Origin: Finegoldia magna_J
Lineage (GTDB): Bacteria > Bacillota > Clostridia > Tissierellales > Peptoniphilaceae
Direction of reading: 5' to 3'
Length of the DNA stretch: 64,000 nt
NCBI RefSeq assembly: GCF_002243175.1
Contig: NZ_NDYF01000015.1
Location: 5,184-69,183, forward strand
Shown: piece after piece, positions 24,991 through 34,766 of the stretch
Layout of the letters: every line of letters starts with the position of its first letter
How positions within the stretch are numbered: position 1 is the stretch's first letter
The notes under the pieces: generated by a model
Database searches by the model: none
What the model saw: only the letters and a program-made list of their open reading frames with translations
What the model was told of the DNA's origin: nothing
Made by a program: the position numbers and the translations under genes

Positions 24991-25016
24991 TTTAACCCCT
25001 TTCTATAATTCAAAAA

Positions 25017-25048
25017 TTTTTGCGGACTAACTTAATAATCCGCAAAAA
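25017..25048 (-). terminator. Internal terminator/processing hairpin after the binding-protein gene
   Basis: TTTTTGCGGA (25017-25026) and TCCGCAAAAA (25039-25048) form a 10-bp stem, with a T-rich run following on the minus strand. It probably lets the binding protein be made in excess over the membrane parts. Confidence 0.7.
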
Positions 25049-25062
25049 CCTTACTATATTTT

Positions 25063-26124
25063 TTATTTTACTACTGATTCATCAACACCAACTGGATTCC
25101 AGAATTTCTTCATTAAATCGTCAGTTGATTTTTCATTTGAAACAAGTCCGAATTTTTTGTAATCGTCAATTGTGCTTCTGATTGCAGCTTCAGTATCTTT
25201 TTGTGAAATTTTGAAATCATAAGTTTTCATCATTCTCAAAGCTTGGTCGAAGTCTCCACTTGCCCAGTGATTGTCGAATAAAACTTTAGTTGCTTCTTCT
25301 TTGTTGTCTTCAACCCAATGTTTAGTTCTCATAATTGCTGTAACAACTTTTTTAGCTGTTTGTGGGTTGTCTCTGATGAAGTCAGCGTTAAGTACGTGTA
25401 CACAACATGGTTCTTTTTGGAAATCTGGATCAGTTGTAAGTGATCTGATAGATTTGATTTTGCCTTCGTTTACAAATTTTTCTGCAAATTGGTCACTCAA
25501 TAGAGTTGCTTGGATTTCTCCTTTTTCTAAAGCTTGGATAACTGCAGATGTTTCAACTGGTTTGAATTTGATTTGTTTTGCATCAACTTTGTCGTGTTCC
25601 AAAAATCTTAGAGCGATGTTGTGGTCAGAGTTACCAATTCCGTCTGGAACTGCGATTGTCTTTCCTAACAAATCACTTGTTTTGTTGATTTTGTCGTCGT
25701 TAAGTACGTATAATGATTTACAACCAGTTTGTGCACCAGCTACTAATTGAACGTTGATTCCGTTAATTGATGGTACCAATACTGTTGCCAAGTGGTCAGA
25801 GAAAACTTGAACCTTGTTAGTTCCAACAGCATCAAGTCCTGATTGAACGTTGATAACTTTAACTTTCAATCCTTCTTTTTCAAATTCTTTGTTTACAGCA
25901 GCGATTCCAGGAGTTCCTGTGCACAAACCACCGTTGTATCCGATAAGAATTTCCTTTCCATACATTGGTTCATCTTCAATCTTGCCAGTTGTTTTTATTT
26001 CTTCTTTACTGGCTTTTTCTTCTGTTTTCTTATTTTCTGTTTTATTTTCACCATTTTTCACACATCCTGTGAATAACACTGATAAACAAATAGCTAATAA
26101 GAGTATTTTAAATCCCTTTTTCAT
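25063..26124 (-). CDS. ABC substrate-binding lipoprotein (NMT1/SsuA-like)
   Basis: A 353-residue lipoprotein. A signal peptide ends in the lipobox FTGC (Cys 21), and a Lys/Glu-rich linker follows. The mature domain has GYNGGLCTGTPGIAAVNKEF, LVAGAQTGCKSLYV, KTIAVPDGIGNSDHNIALRFL and a C-terminal KTYDFKIS region, as in the nitrate/sulfonate/thiamine-precursor binding class. Extra cysteines (LCTGT, GCKS, EPCCVHVL) are unusual for this family. It is the first gene of the six-gene cluster and lies opposite a LysR gene. Confidence 0.85.
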   Translation of the reverse strand: MKKGFKILLLAICLSVLFTGCVKNGENKTENKKTEEKASKEEIKTTGKIEDEPMYGKEILIGYNGGLCTGTPGIAAVNKEFEKEGLKVKVINVQSGLDAVGTNKVQVFSDHLATVLVPSINGINVQLVAGAQTGCKSLYVLNDDKINKTSDLLGKTIAVPDGIGNSDHNIALRFLEHDKVDAKQIKFKPVETSAVIQALEKGEIQATLLSDQFAEKFVNEGKIKSIRSLTTDPDFQKEPCCVHVLNADFIRDNPQTAKKVVTAIMRTKHWVEDNKEEATKVLFDNHWASGDFDQALRMMKTYDFKISQKDTEAAIRSTIDDYKKFGLVSNEKSTDDLMKKFWNPVGVDESVVK

Positions 26125-26477
26125 GTAATCCTCCTACATCTTAATATGTTTTAATAAGTACATTAGTGATATTTCTAACACCTAGATAATTCTAACATAC
26201 AATCAGTTATATGATTAATTGAAATTTTCTATAAATCACGCTGTTTTAAAAGCTTTTTGCAAATTTTTATCATTTATATTCTAAAAAATATCGTACAAAT
26301 ATTGAATATAAGGCGTTTTTTGATTGTGTTTTATTTATAGATTTTTCCTATAAGTAAATATGTATTTGTTAAATTTATTTACAATTGGGTATATTACTAT
26401 AAAGTATTTGCGTATTTTGTAAAATAAAAGGTATATGATAAAATATATATATTAAATACCACGAAGAGAGAGATATT
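26125..26477. promoter_or_regulatory. Divergent promoter region with LysR-type site
   Basis: The 353-base gap holds TATAG-N7-CTATA at 26336-26352, which contains the T-N11-A core expected for a LysR-type regulator, and a plus-strand -10-like TATGATAAAAT near 26435 before lysR. Binding there could control both directions. Other parts are plain AT-rich sequence. Confidence 0.6.
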
Positions 26478-27377
26478 ATGGATTTAAAACAATTAGAAAC
26501 GTTCATAACTGTTGTGGAATGGGATAGTTTTTCTGAAGCTGCTAAAAGGCTTTATCTTACACAGCCCACGATAAGCACCCACATCAAGCAAATTGAAAAT
26601 GAACTTAATGCAGAATTATTAAAAAGAACTACTAAAAAGTTAGAGCTTACTCCTGAGGGAAGAGAATTCTACAACTACGCTAAGGCTATTTCGAGGATTA
26701 TGGAAAGCATGCAGGATTCTTTTTCAAAAAAAAGCCTAACTACTTTTAACATCGGTGCAAGTTCTGTTCCTGCAACATATATTCTGCCTTCTCTTTTAAC
26801 AAAATATCACAAATCTCACATCAAAACTTTGGTGAATATAATTCAATCAGATAGTTTAACTACGATTGACGGAGTTATAAATGGTTCTATCAATATTGGA
26901 ATTGTAGGCATGACTACAATGGATAAAGAACTTACCTTTGAAAAAGTTCTAAGCGATAAGCTAGTAGTAGTCACACCATATAACGATTATTATAATGCAT
27001 TGAAGAAAAACAATGTCAAGATAAGTTCTATTTTAAAGGAACCAATAATTTTTCGTGAACAAGGTTCTGGAACATTAAAGGAATCCATGAAAATGATAGA
27101 CGCTTTAGGAATCAGCAAGAATTCACTGAATTTGATTGGAACAGCAAATAGCACAGAAACTTTGAAGCAATGCATTCGAAGTGGAATGGGAATATCGATT
27201 ATGAGCAAACTTTCAGTAGAAGAAGAAGTTGCAAATAATCAATTGATTTCCTTCAAAATCGATGATTTCGAATCGGTACGTCACTTTTATCTGGTATATC
27301 GTTCTAACTCTTTACTCTCAGAGCCCGTTATAGATTTCGTAAAATTTACAAAAAAATACTTGGAAGAGAATTTTTGA
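26478..27377 (+). CDS. LysR-family transcriptional regulator
   Basis: A 299-residue regulator. The N-terminal helix-turn-helix (MDLKQLETFITVVEWDSFSEAAKRLYLTQP, read here as FSEAAKRLYLTQPTIS) is standard. The effector domain from about residue 90 has NIGASSVPATYILPSLL and CIRSGMGISIMSKLSV, as in CysL/CysB-like and selenium/sulfur-metabolism regulators. It lies divergent from the six-gene ABC cluster and probably regulates it. Ribosome binding site GAGAGAG. Ends at a strong terminator. Confidence 0.9.
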   Translation: MDLKQLETFITVVEWDSFSEAAKRLYLTQPTISTHIKQIENELNAELLKRTTKKLELTPEGREFYNYAKAISRIMESMQDSFSKKSLTTFNIGASSVPATYILPSLLTKYHKSHIKTLVNIIQSDSLTTIDGVINGSINIGIVGMTTMDKELTFEKVLSDKLVVVTPYNDYYNALKKNNVKISSILKEPIIFREQGSGTLKESMKMIDALGISKNSLNLIGTANSTETLKQCIRSGMGISIMSKLSVEEEVANNQLISFKIDDFESVRHFYLVYRSNSLLSEPVIDFVKFTKKYLEENF

Positions 27378-27388
27378 TTCATAAAAAT

Positions 27389-27425
27389 AACCGCAATAGC
27401 TTATACTGTAAGCATTGCGGTTTTA
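27389..27425 (+). terminator. Intrinsic terminator of lysR
   Basis: AACCGCAAT-a-GCTTA pairs with TAAGC-a-TTGCGGTT around a five-base loop, followed by TTTTATTG. Confidence 0.88.
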
Positions 27426-27499
27426 TTGTGTTTGTTTTTATATCAAAGTAAAATGAACGAGTCCTCTGGAAAAAATTTTATAAAATTCAATTGAGAAAT

Positions 27500-27600
27500 T
27501 CGTGAAAATTCAACTGTTTGAGCGTAAGCGAGTTTTGAATTTTAGAATTTCGAGATTAGAATTTTCAAATTTTTGTAAGCGAGACGAAGTGAGTTCTACT
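27500..27600. repeat. Interspersed repeat copy B (GAGCGT-AGCGAG type)
   Basis: The same order of blocks as at 6935-7040: TTGAGCGTAAGCGAGTTT, ATTTTAG and AAATTTTTGTA. It lies intergenic between lysR and the VTT protein gene. The two copies differ at many positions, so the repeat is old or non-coding and under weak constraint. Confidence 0.5.
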
Positions 27601-27669
27601 TTGATATATTTTAGGACTTACTCACTTTACTTTTTTAAGAGTTTTAACTACTACTCCCTAATTATTTTA

Positions 27670-28332
27670 TTACTTCAAATCTTTTTGTTTTTCCTTGTCT
27701 TTTTTGTCGATTATTTTCGCAAATATCAAGCTCACTACAGTAAGTCCTACTACCAAAATAATCGCTTGGTAGAATTCCTTGGAGCCTACATTCAACACTT
27801 TATCTCCCAAATTCAAATACACAAGTGTTCCAGGAATTATTCCAAGAACTGATGCGAACATGTATTTGGACAGGCTGATGTTCGTCAAACCGAATCCGTA
27901 ATTGATAAGATTGTATGGAATAAGTGGAATCAATCTGCAAATAAACAAAAGCGTGAACAATTTTGAATCTGGCGCGTTTAGTATTCTGTCTCTGTTTTTT
28001 TCAGAGAACTTTTCATTAATCATCTTAACTACATAATCGTGTCCGATTCTTCTTGAAAGTTCGAACATCAACAAGCAGTTCATAGCTGCACCTATAACTG
28101 TATAAATGCTTCCTTTAACAAGCCCGAAGCTCACTCCACCGATTAACGCCAACGCTGGAACTGGGAAGAATCCTATCGGAAGTATCGTGAACAATAAAAT
28201 ATACACAACCGCTCCCCATGGACCAGATTTTTGTACCAAATTTCTGATTGAATCATAAGGAACGAATACCATTAGTCCCACAGTTAACGCAACCAAAAGA
28301 ACTATCAAAAATATTTTCTTGAATTTTTCCAT
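27670..28332 (-). CDS. TVP38/TMEM64 (VTT domain) membrane protein
   Basis: A 220-residue protein with five or six predicted helices. The VTT/DedA-like core reads LPIGFFPVPALALIGGVSFGLVKG, with FTLLFICRLIPLIPYNLINYGFGLTNISLSKY split over a re-entrant segment and a TVLVYLNLG-like end. Relatives act as lipid scramblases or flippases at the membrane; the bacterial role is inferred. Single gene, start behind AGGTG. Confidence 0.88.
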   Translation of the reverse strand: MEKFKKIFLIVLLVALTVGLMVFVPYDSIRNLVQKSGPWGAVVYILLFTILPIGFFPVPALALIGGVSFGLVKGSIYTVIGAAMNCLLMFELSRRIGHDYVVKMINEKFSEKNRDRILNAPDSKLFTLLFICRLIPLIPYNLINYGFGLTNISLSKYMFASVLGIIPGTLVYLNLGDKVLNVGSKEFYQAIILVVGLTVVSLIFAKIIDKKDKEKQKDLK

Positions 28333-28394
28333 ATTTCACCTACTAATTATATTTGAATTCATTGTATCGTATAAATTTAATATTATCAACTAAA

Positions 28395-28423
28395 AAATGC
28401 ACACAGCTTTGCCATGTGCATTT
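28395..28423. terminator. Terminator of the purine operon
   Basis: AAATGCACA (28395-28403) pairs with TGTGCATTT (28415-28423). T6 follows on the minus strand just past the purB stop. Confidence 0.85.
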
Positions 28424-28432
28424 CAATTAATA

Positions 28433-29860
28433 TTAAACTTTCAAATCAACAGAGTATTCTGTGTCGTATTTTGAAATAACTGGTTTGACGTCTTCTTCGA
28501 TGAATTCAACCACTTGTTCTGGGCATCTTCCAATGTAAAGCTTGCCGTCTAAAAGCGAATTCAAATCGTCTTTGTTTAAGTTAAAAGCTTCGTCTTTTTC
28601 CAATAATTCTAATAAATTGTTGTCTAGCCCTTCTTCTTTTACTCTTCTACCTGCAACCATAGAATATTCTCTGATTTTTTCGTGAAGTTCTTGTCTGTCG
28701 CCGCCACGTTTTACAGCTTCCATCAATATGTTTTCAGTCGCCATAAATGGTAATTCTTCATTAACGTGAGCTTTGATTTGGTTTTCGTAAACAACAAGTC
28801 CATCTGTAACGTTGATTGCAATTTCCAAAATACTATCCACAGCCATGAAGCTTTCTGGAACGCTCATTCTCTTATTTGCAGAGTCGTCCAATGTTCTTTC
28901 AAGCCATTGAGTACTAGCCACAAATTGTGGGTTTTGAACCAAACTCATCACATATTTTGAAAGCGATGAAATTCTTTCACATCTCATTGGATTTCTCTTG
29001 TAAGCCATTGCTGATGAACCGATTTGTGTCTTTTCAAATGGTTCTTCCAATTCTTTTCTGTTTTGCAAAAGTCTGATGTCGTTTGTCATTTTGTGAGCTG
29101 ATTGTGCAATTGAAGATAGAACTTGAAGAACGTGGTAGTCGATTTTTCTTGTATATGTTTGTCCACTCACGCTAACTGCGCTGTCAAATCCCATTTCTTT
29201 TACGATTTTCTTTTCCAATTCTTTGACTTTGTCATGGTCATTATCGAAAAGTTTCAAAAATGATGCTTGAGTTCCAGTCGTTCCCTTTACTCCTCTCAAT
29301 TTCAAGTTTTCTTTTCTGTAAATGACTTCTTCCAAATCCATAAGGAAATCTTGAATCCACAACGTTGCACGTTTTCCAACAGTCACCAATTGTGCTGGTT
29401 GGTAGTGAGTGTAGCCAAGTGTTGGCAAATCTTTGTATTTAATCGCAAAATCAGACAAGTGTTTAATCAAAATCGCTAATTTTTTCTCTACGATTTCAAG
29501 TGCGTTTCTCATCACGATAATGTCAGTGTTGTCAGTTACATAGCAGCTTGTAGCTCCCAAGTGGATAATTCCAGCTGCGTTTGGACACACTTCTCCGTAT
29601 GTTTTCACGTGAGCCATTACATCGTGGCGAAGAACTTTTTCGTATTCAGCAGCCTTATCAAAGTCAATGTCTGAAATGTGTGATTGCAATTCTTCTATTT
29701 GTTCGTCTGTAATATTAAGTCCCAATTCTTTTTCGGATTTTGCCAATGCCAACCACAATTTTCTGAAAGTTTCAAACTTAACTTGTGAACTAAAATTGTG
29801 GCTCATTTCGTGACTTGCGTATCTCGTATTTAATGGACTTTGGTAAATATCGTTGTTCAT
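28433..29860 (-). CDS. purB: Adenylosuccinate lyase
   Basis: A 475-residue fumarase/aspartase-superfamily lyase. It carries the signature SSAMAYKRNPMRCERISSL (the flexible catalytic loop with Ser), HLGATSCYVTDN and GYTHYQPAQLVTVGKR, which hold the catalytic His residues. It splits SAICAR to AICAR and adenylosuccinate to AMP, steps of de novo purine synthesis. Length is that of the eukaryote-like/clostridial long type. It is the last gene of the pur operon, and its ATG overlaps the purDL stop by one base. Confidence 0.95.
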   Translation of the reverse strand: MNNDIYQSPLNTRYASHEMSHNFSSQVKFETFRKLWLALAKSEKELGLNITDEQIEELQSHISDIDFDKAAEYEKVLRHDVMAHVKTYGEVCPNAAGIIHLGATSCYVTDNTDIIVMRNALEIVEKKLAILIKHLSDFAIKYKDLPTLGYTHYQPAQLVTVGKRATLWIQDFLMDLEEVIYRKENLKLRGVKGTTGTQASFLKLFDNDHDKVKELEKKIVKEMGFDSAVSVSGQTYTRKIDYHVLQVLSSIAQSAHKMTNDIRLLQNRKELEEPFEKTQIGSSAMAYKRNPMRCERISSLSKYVMSLVQNPQFVASTQWLERTLDDSANKRMSVPESFMAVDSILEIAINVTDGLVVYENQIKAHVNEELPFMATENILMEAVKRGGDRQELHEKIREYSMVAGRRVKEEGLDNNLLELLEKDEAFNLNKDDLNSLLDGKLYIGRCPEQVVEFIEEDVKPVISKYDTEYSVDLKV

Positions 29861-32800
29861 TATTTCTCCTTGAAGTATTCTACTGCATTTCTAAAAATAT
29901 TTTGCTTGTCGATGTCGTAAATATTTTTGTACAAATCGTCTGCGATTCTTTCAGTGTGACACATTCTTCCCAAAATCTTACCATCTCTGGACAAAATTCC
30001 TTCGATATTGTAGTCCGATCCGTTTGGAGAGATTTTGTAAGCTGAGAAAACTTGTTCATTATCCAAAAGTTCTTGTAGTTTGTCTTCTTTGATTACAAAT
30101 CTTCCTTCGCCGTGTGAAATCGGCATTCTGTATGTCTTGTTCAAGTCGATTCCATTTGTCCAAGGACTGTTGTTAGTCAAGCACAATGTGTCTACAAATG
30201 TCGCAATGTGTCTTCTGTTAGTGTTGAATGTCAAGTTTGGATCGTCTTCTTCTGGTGATGTAACTTTGCCATAAGGAAGAAGTCCAGTCTTCACCAAAGC
30301 TTGGAATCCGTTACAAATTCCAATTACCAATCCGTCGTTTTCGTTCAACAAATAATCTATCGCACTACTTATTTTCTCATTTCTTAGGATATTTGCCAAG
30401 AACTTAGCTGACCCGTCTGGTTCATCTCCTAGTGAAAATCCTCCAGGAATGGCAAATATTTGCGCTTTTCTGATTTTTTCTGCCAAAACATCGATAGAAT
30501 TCAATATATCTTCTTGGTTTCTGTTTTTGAATAGAACAATTTCTCCATCTGCTCCATTTTCTTTAAATGCGTTCAATGTATCCCATTCACAGTTTGTTCC
30601 TGGAGCTGCCAAGATTACAACGTGAGGTGCATCAGTTGGTTTCTTGGATTTCATTCTACGTTGTTCGATTTTTTTGTTTTCAATTTGTTTGTATTCGATT
30701 TTTTCTTTTGGTGTGAATACTTTATTTAAAACTTGAGTGTAGCCTTCTAATAATTTTTCTGGATCTAATTTAACATCATTTACGATAATTTCATCTGCAA
30801 AATCACCAATGTGTTCGATGTTTTCGTCGTCCTCAATGTATTCAACTACGAAACTTCCGTACATTGGGTTGTACAAATTATCGAATTTGATATTAAATCC
30901 AGTGTTTCCTACAGATTGTTCGAATATATTTGATAACAAGCCTTTTTTGTCCAAGGCAATCGCAGAAATAATATTTTTGTTTCTGATTTGTTCTGTGATA
31001 AAATCGAAATTTTCTTCCAATTTTTCAAGGTTCAATGTTCCGTCTTCTTCGTAAGGAGTTCTCACAAGTCCGATTTTGCCCTTGCCTTTCAAATCATTTG
31101 TAATGATGTTATCCACATCTTCGTGAGTCACTGCAAATGAAATCATAGTTGGTGGTACTTTAATATCTTCGAAGTTTCCACTCATACTGTCTTTTCCACC
31201 GATTGGCATTGCTTTGAAATGTTTGGAAACAGTGAATGCTCCAAGTAGTGCCTTCAATGGTTTGGACCAGATTTTTTTGTCTAGCATTTTTTCGTAGTAT
31301 TCTTGGAATGTCAATCTGATTAAGTTTTTGTCAGAACCTAAAGCGATTAATTTACTGATTGATTCTACAACTGCATAGTATCCTCCCAAGTATTGAGATT
31401 GTTCGGACAAATCAGCGTCAAATCCGTAGCTCATCATGGATACAGTTTTCATAATTCCATCCATTGTTGGAATCTTTGCAACCATTGCTTGAGATGGATT
31501 CAATTGCAATTTACCACCCATTGGGTTGATAACTGTATTTCTTCCGATTGTAGAGTCGAACATTTCTATCAAGTCTCTCTCGGAAGTGATGTTAAGCCCT
31601 TTAACTTTGTCGTAGAATTTGTTCGCATCGGAACATTGTTCTGTCAAAATTTCTGGAACATCTTCTGATACAACTTCAACTTCAGCGTTTCTGTCTGAAC
31701 CATTTGTATTGATGAAATCGTAGCTGATGTCTGCAATCAAATCTTCATCGTAGAACATTCTCATTCTGTTAGTGTCAGTGATGTCTGCAACAACAGTCGT
31801 TTCGATGTTTTCTGCGTCTGCATATTTTACAAATTCTTCCAAATCTTTCTTGGCAATTACACATGCCATTCTTTCTTGTGATTCACTGATCGCAATTTCA
31901 AATGGTTTAAGACCTTTGTATTTCAATGGAACTCTGTCCAAATAAATGTCCACTCCGTCGTGAAGTTCACCAATCGCAACGCTCACTCCACCTGCTCCGA
32001 AGTCGTTACATTTTTTGATCAAACTTGCAAGTTCAGGAATTCTGAAAAGTCTTTGGATTTTTCTTTCTTCAGGTGCGTTACCTTTTTGAACTTGTGCAGA
32101 TTCTGTTTTGATACTTGTAACTTTGTGACTCTTAGAGGAACCTGTCGCTCCACCAATTCCGTCACGACCAGTTCTGCCGCCAAGTAAGATTACGATGTCG
32201 CCTTTTTCTGGTTCAATTCTCTTTACATTTTCAATTGGCGCTGCAGCCATTACAGCTCCGCATTCCAATCTCTTAGCAACGTATCCGTCGTGATAAATTT
32301 CATCTACAAATCCAGTTGCCAAACCAATTTGGTTTCCGTAAGAAGAATATCCTTTCGCAGCTTCTTGTGTGATTTTGATTTGTGGAAGCTTGCCATCCAT
32401 TGTGTCTTCCAATGAAGTAAGAGGATTGCCCGCTCCTGTAATTCTCATAGCTTGGTAGACGAACGCTCTACCACTTAGTGGGTCTCTGATTGCTCCACCC
32501 AAGCAAGTACTTGCGCCACCGAATGGTTCGATTTCTGTTGGGTGATTGTGTGTTTCGTTTTTGAACATCAACAAATAATCTCTTGTTTCGTCAACTCCGT
32601 CCACTTCTACGCGAACTTTGATTTTTACAGAACAAGCGTTGATTTCAGATGAGATTTCCAAATCGTCAAATTCGTTTTTGCTTCTCATATATTTGGACAA
32701 AATCGTTCCGAAACTCATAAGATTGATTGGTTTTTCTATTTTTAATTCTTCTCTAACTTTCAAATATTCTTCAAAACTGTTGTGAATTGCTTCGTCGAGT

Positions 32801-34752
32801 TTTGTCTTTGCATTGAATTCAATATCCAAGAAAGTGTTGAAAGTTGTATGTCTACAGTGGTCTGACCAGTAAGTATCCAAAATTTTGATTTCTGTTTCGT
32901 TTGGATCACGGTCTTCTGATTTGAAATAATCTCTAATGCACTTCAAATCCTCGTCATTCATCGCCAATGAGTGATCGTCGACAAATTTTTGAAGCTCATC
33001 ATCACTCATATTTCTGAAATTCGTATATGTTTCGTTTTCCAAATTTTTTGGATTTTCTTGTTTTAAAGTTGTTGGAATTCCAAGCAAATTAACCTTGTGA
33101 CTGTCAACAGGATTTACCAAATATTTTTCGATTTTTTCCAAATCTTCTTTGTTAGCGCCTTCGATTTCATAAACTGTCGAAGTCTTACAGTCGACATCTT
33201 CATCCAAAATCAAACTCAATGTGTCAAGCACACCTTGTTTTCTTTGATCGAATTGTCCCGGCAAATATTCAACAGCAATTGCGTTTTTCATATCAGCCTG
33301 TAATTTCAACGCATCTTCTCCGTAGAACACGTCGTCTACAGATTTTTCGCTAAGGACAGTGTCGACAATTTTTCCCAAATTATCGTCACTGATTTCCAAA
33401 TCGTATCTCTTGTAAATTACGAATTTATCCAAATCAATTCCAAGTAAGTTTTCAATTTGCTTTTTCTTTTCCTTAGATTCATAATCGTATTCTTCTTTTT
33501 TTCTGACATAAACTCTTTTAACTCTAGGACCAATATCAGTTCTGTGATACATGTTTTTAAAATCCACCTTTTCTATATCTTCATAACAAGCCTTAATAAC
33601 ATCATCAAAATTCTTCTTAGAATTTACAATATTTAACACACGGCCGCCGTTTGTGACGATTTTGCCGTCGACTTTTTTCGTTCCTGCATGGAAAACAACG
33701 CTGTCCATATCAGATATTGTAATCTGATCGCCCTTGTCATAACTATCTGGATATCCACCAGCACTTAGCACAACGCAAAGCGCCTTGTTGTCATTTATTT
33801 TCAAATCGACATCAGATAATTTTCCTTCGCTTGTTTTCATCATTATATCCAACAAATCATTGTCGATAAGTTCAAGCACAACTTGAGTTTCGGGATCTCC
33901 AAATCTCGCGTTAAATTCCAAAACGTAAATTCCATCGTCTGTTATCATAAATCCGATGAACAACAATCCTCTGAAATCAATGTTTTCTTCCTTCAATCCT
34001 GTGAGAATTTTGTCCAATACGCTATTTTTGATTCTATCTACAAATACTTCTGCTTCGACATTCGGAGCGTAAGTTCCCATGCCGCCAGTGTTGGCTCCAG
34101 TCTCTCTTTCGAAAATTTTCTTGTGATCCTTCGCAGTTGGAAGTGGAAGAATCGTCTTAGAATCTGTAAAGCACAACAAACTCATCTCAAATCCGTCTAG
34201 GAATTGTTCGATGACAACCATGTCGTCTTTGTCTAGTACATCTTGCAAAATTTTCTTCAAATCATCAGCGTTATCTACAATGTATACACCTTTTCCAGCT
34301 GCAAGACCGTCTCTTTTTACGACAACTTTGCCATTTTCTTCCAACAATTTATTTGCAAAATCATAAGACTCATCAAAATCTTTGCTTTCCAAATACTTCG
34401 CTGTTTTGATGTCGTATTTTTCCAAGAATTTTTTCGTAAATGATTTTGAATTTTCAAATTCAGCAGCTTTTTTTACAGGTCCAAATATTTTAAGACCATT
34501 TTCTTCGAACAAATCTGAAATCCCGTCGCACAATGGATTTTCAGGACCAACAACTGTGAAGTCAATTTCATTTTTTTTCGCAAATTCAAGCAGACCCTCT
34601 AAATCGTCAGCTTGAATATCCACGTTTTCTCCGATTTCTTCAGTTCCAGCATTGCCTGGAGCGAAGAAAATCTGTCTATTTTCATCAAAAGATTTTATTT
34701 TACGTCCAAGTGCAAACTCTCTGCCACCTGAACCTACAACTAAAATTTTCAT
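29860..34752 (-). CDS. purD-purL: Fused GAR synthetase (PurD) and FGAM synthase (PurL)
   Basis: One 1630-residue frame combines two purine enzymes. Residues 1 to about 425 are PurD: ILVVGSGGREFAL at the start, the ATP-grasp RDGLAAGKGVYIV and LEFNARFGDPETQ. From about 430 comes the clostridial single-chain PurL. It has a PurS-like N-terminal domain (VIYKRYDLEIS), YWSDHCRHTTF, ETHNHPTEIEPFGGA, TGRDGIGGATGSS and a C-terminal glutaminase with GICNGFQAL (nucleophile Cys) and ISHGEGRF. PurD makes GAR (step 2) and PurL makes FGAM (step 4); step 3 (PurN) is encoded two genes upstream. Start is ATG 34752 with GGGAGG; the longer frame would begin at TTG. No stop or slippery run is seen at the junction. 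Confidence 0.93.
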   Translation of the reverse strand: MKILVVGSGGREFALGRKIKSFDENRQIFFAPGNAGTEEIGENVDIQADDLEGLLEFAKKNEIDFTVVGPENPLCDGISDLFEENGLKIFGPVKKAAEFENSKSFTKKFLEKYDIKTAKYLESKDFDESYDFANKLLEENGKVVVKRDGLAAGKGVYIVDNADDLKKILQDVLDKDDMVVIEQFLDGFEMSLLCFTDSKTILPLPTAKDHKKIFERETGANTGGMGTYAPNVEAEVFVDRIKNSVLDKILTGLKEENIDFRGLLFIGFMITDDGIYVLEFNARFGDPETQVVLELIDNDLLDIMMKTSEGKLSDVDLKINDNKALCVVLSAGGYPDSYDKGDQITISDMDSVVFHAGTKKVDGKIVTNGGRVLNIVNSKKNFDDVIKACYEDIEKVDFKNMYHRTDIGPRVKRVYVRKKEEYDYESKEKKKQIENLLGIDLDKFVIYKRYDLEISDDNLGKIVDTVLSEKSVDDVFYGEDALKLQADMKNAIAVEYLPGQFDQRKQGVLDTLSLILDEDVDCKTSTVYEIEGANKEDLEKIEKYLVNPVDSHKVNLLGIPTTLKQENPKNLENETYTNFRNMSDDELQKFVDDHSLAMNDEDLKCIRDYFKSEDRDPNETEIKILDTYWSDHCRHTTFNTFLDIEFNAKTKLDEAIHNSFEEYLKVREELKIEKPINLMSFGTILSKYMRSKNEFDDLEISSEINACSVKIKVRVEVDGVDETRDYLLMFKNETHNHPTEIEPFGGASTCLGGAIRDPLSGRAFVYQAMRITGAGNPLTSLEDTMDGKLPQIKITQEAAKGYSSYGNQIGLATGFVDEIYHDGYVAKRLECGAVMAAAPIENVKRIEPEKGDIVILLGGRTGRDGIGGATGSSKSHKVTSIKTESAQVQKGNAPEERKIQRLFRIPELASLIKKCNDFGAGGVSVAIGELHDGVDIYLDRVPLKYKGLKPFEIAISESQERMACVIAKKDLEEFVKYADAENIETTVVADITDTNRMRMFYDEDLIADISYDFINTNGSDRNAEVEVVSEDVPEILTEQCSDANKFYDKVKGLNITSERDLIEMFDSTIGRNTVINPMGGKLQLNPSQAMVAKIPTMDGIMKTVSMMSYGFDADLSEQSQYLGGYYAVVESISKLIALGSDKNLIRLTFQEYYEKMLDKKIWSKPLKALLGAFTVSKHFKAMPIGGKDSMSGNFEDIKVPPTMISFAVTHEDVDNIITNDLKGKGKIGLVRTPYEEDGTLNLEKLEENFDFITEQIRNKNIISAIALDKKGLLSNIFEQSVGNTGFNIKFDNLYNPMYGSFVVEYIEDDENIEHIGDFADEIIVNDVKLDPEKLLEGYTQVLNKVFTPKEKIEYKQIENKKIEQRRMKSKKPTDAPHVVILAAPGTNCEWDTLNAFKENGADGEIVLFKNRNQEDILNSIDVLAEKIRKAQIFAIPGGFSLGDEPDGSAKFLANILRNEKISSAIDYLLNENDGLVIGICNGFQALVKTGLLPYGKVTSPEEDDPNLTFNTNRRHIATFVDTLCLTNNSPWTNGIDLNKTYRMPISHGEGRFVIKEDKLQELLDNEQVFSAYKISPNGSDYNIEGILSRDGKILGRMCHTERIADDLYKNIYDIDKQNIFRNAVEYFKEK

Positions 34753-34766
34753 AAAACCTCCCAATT

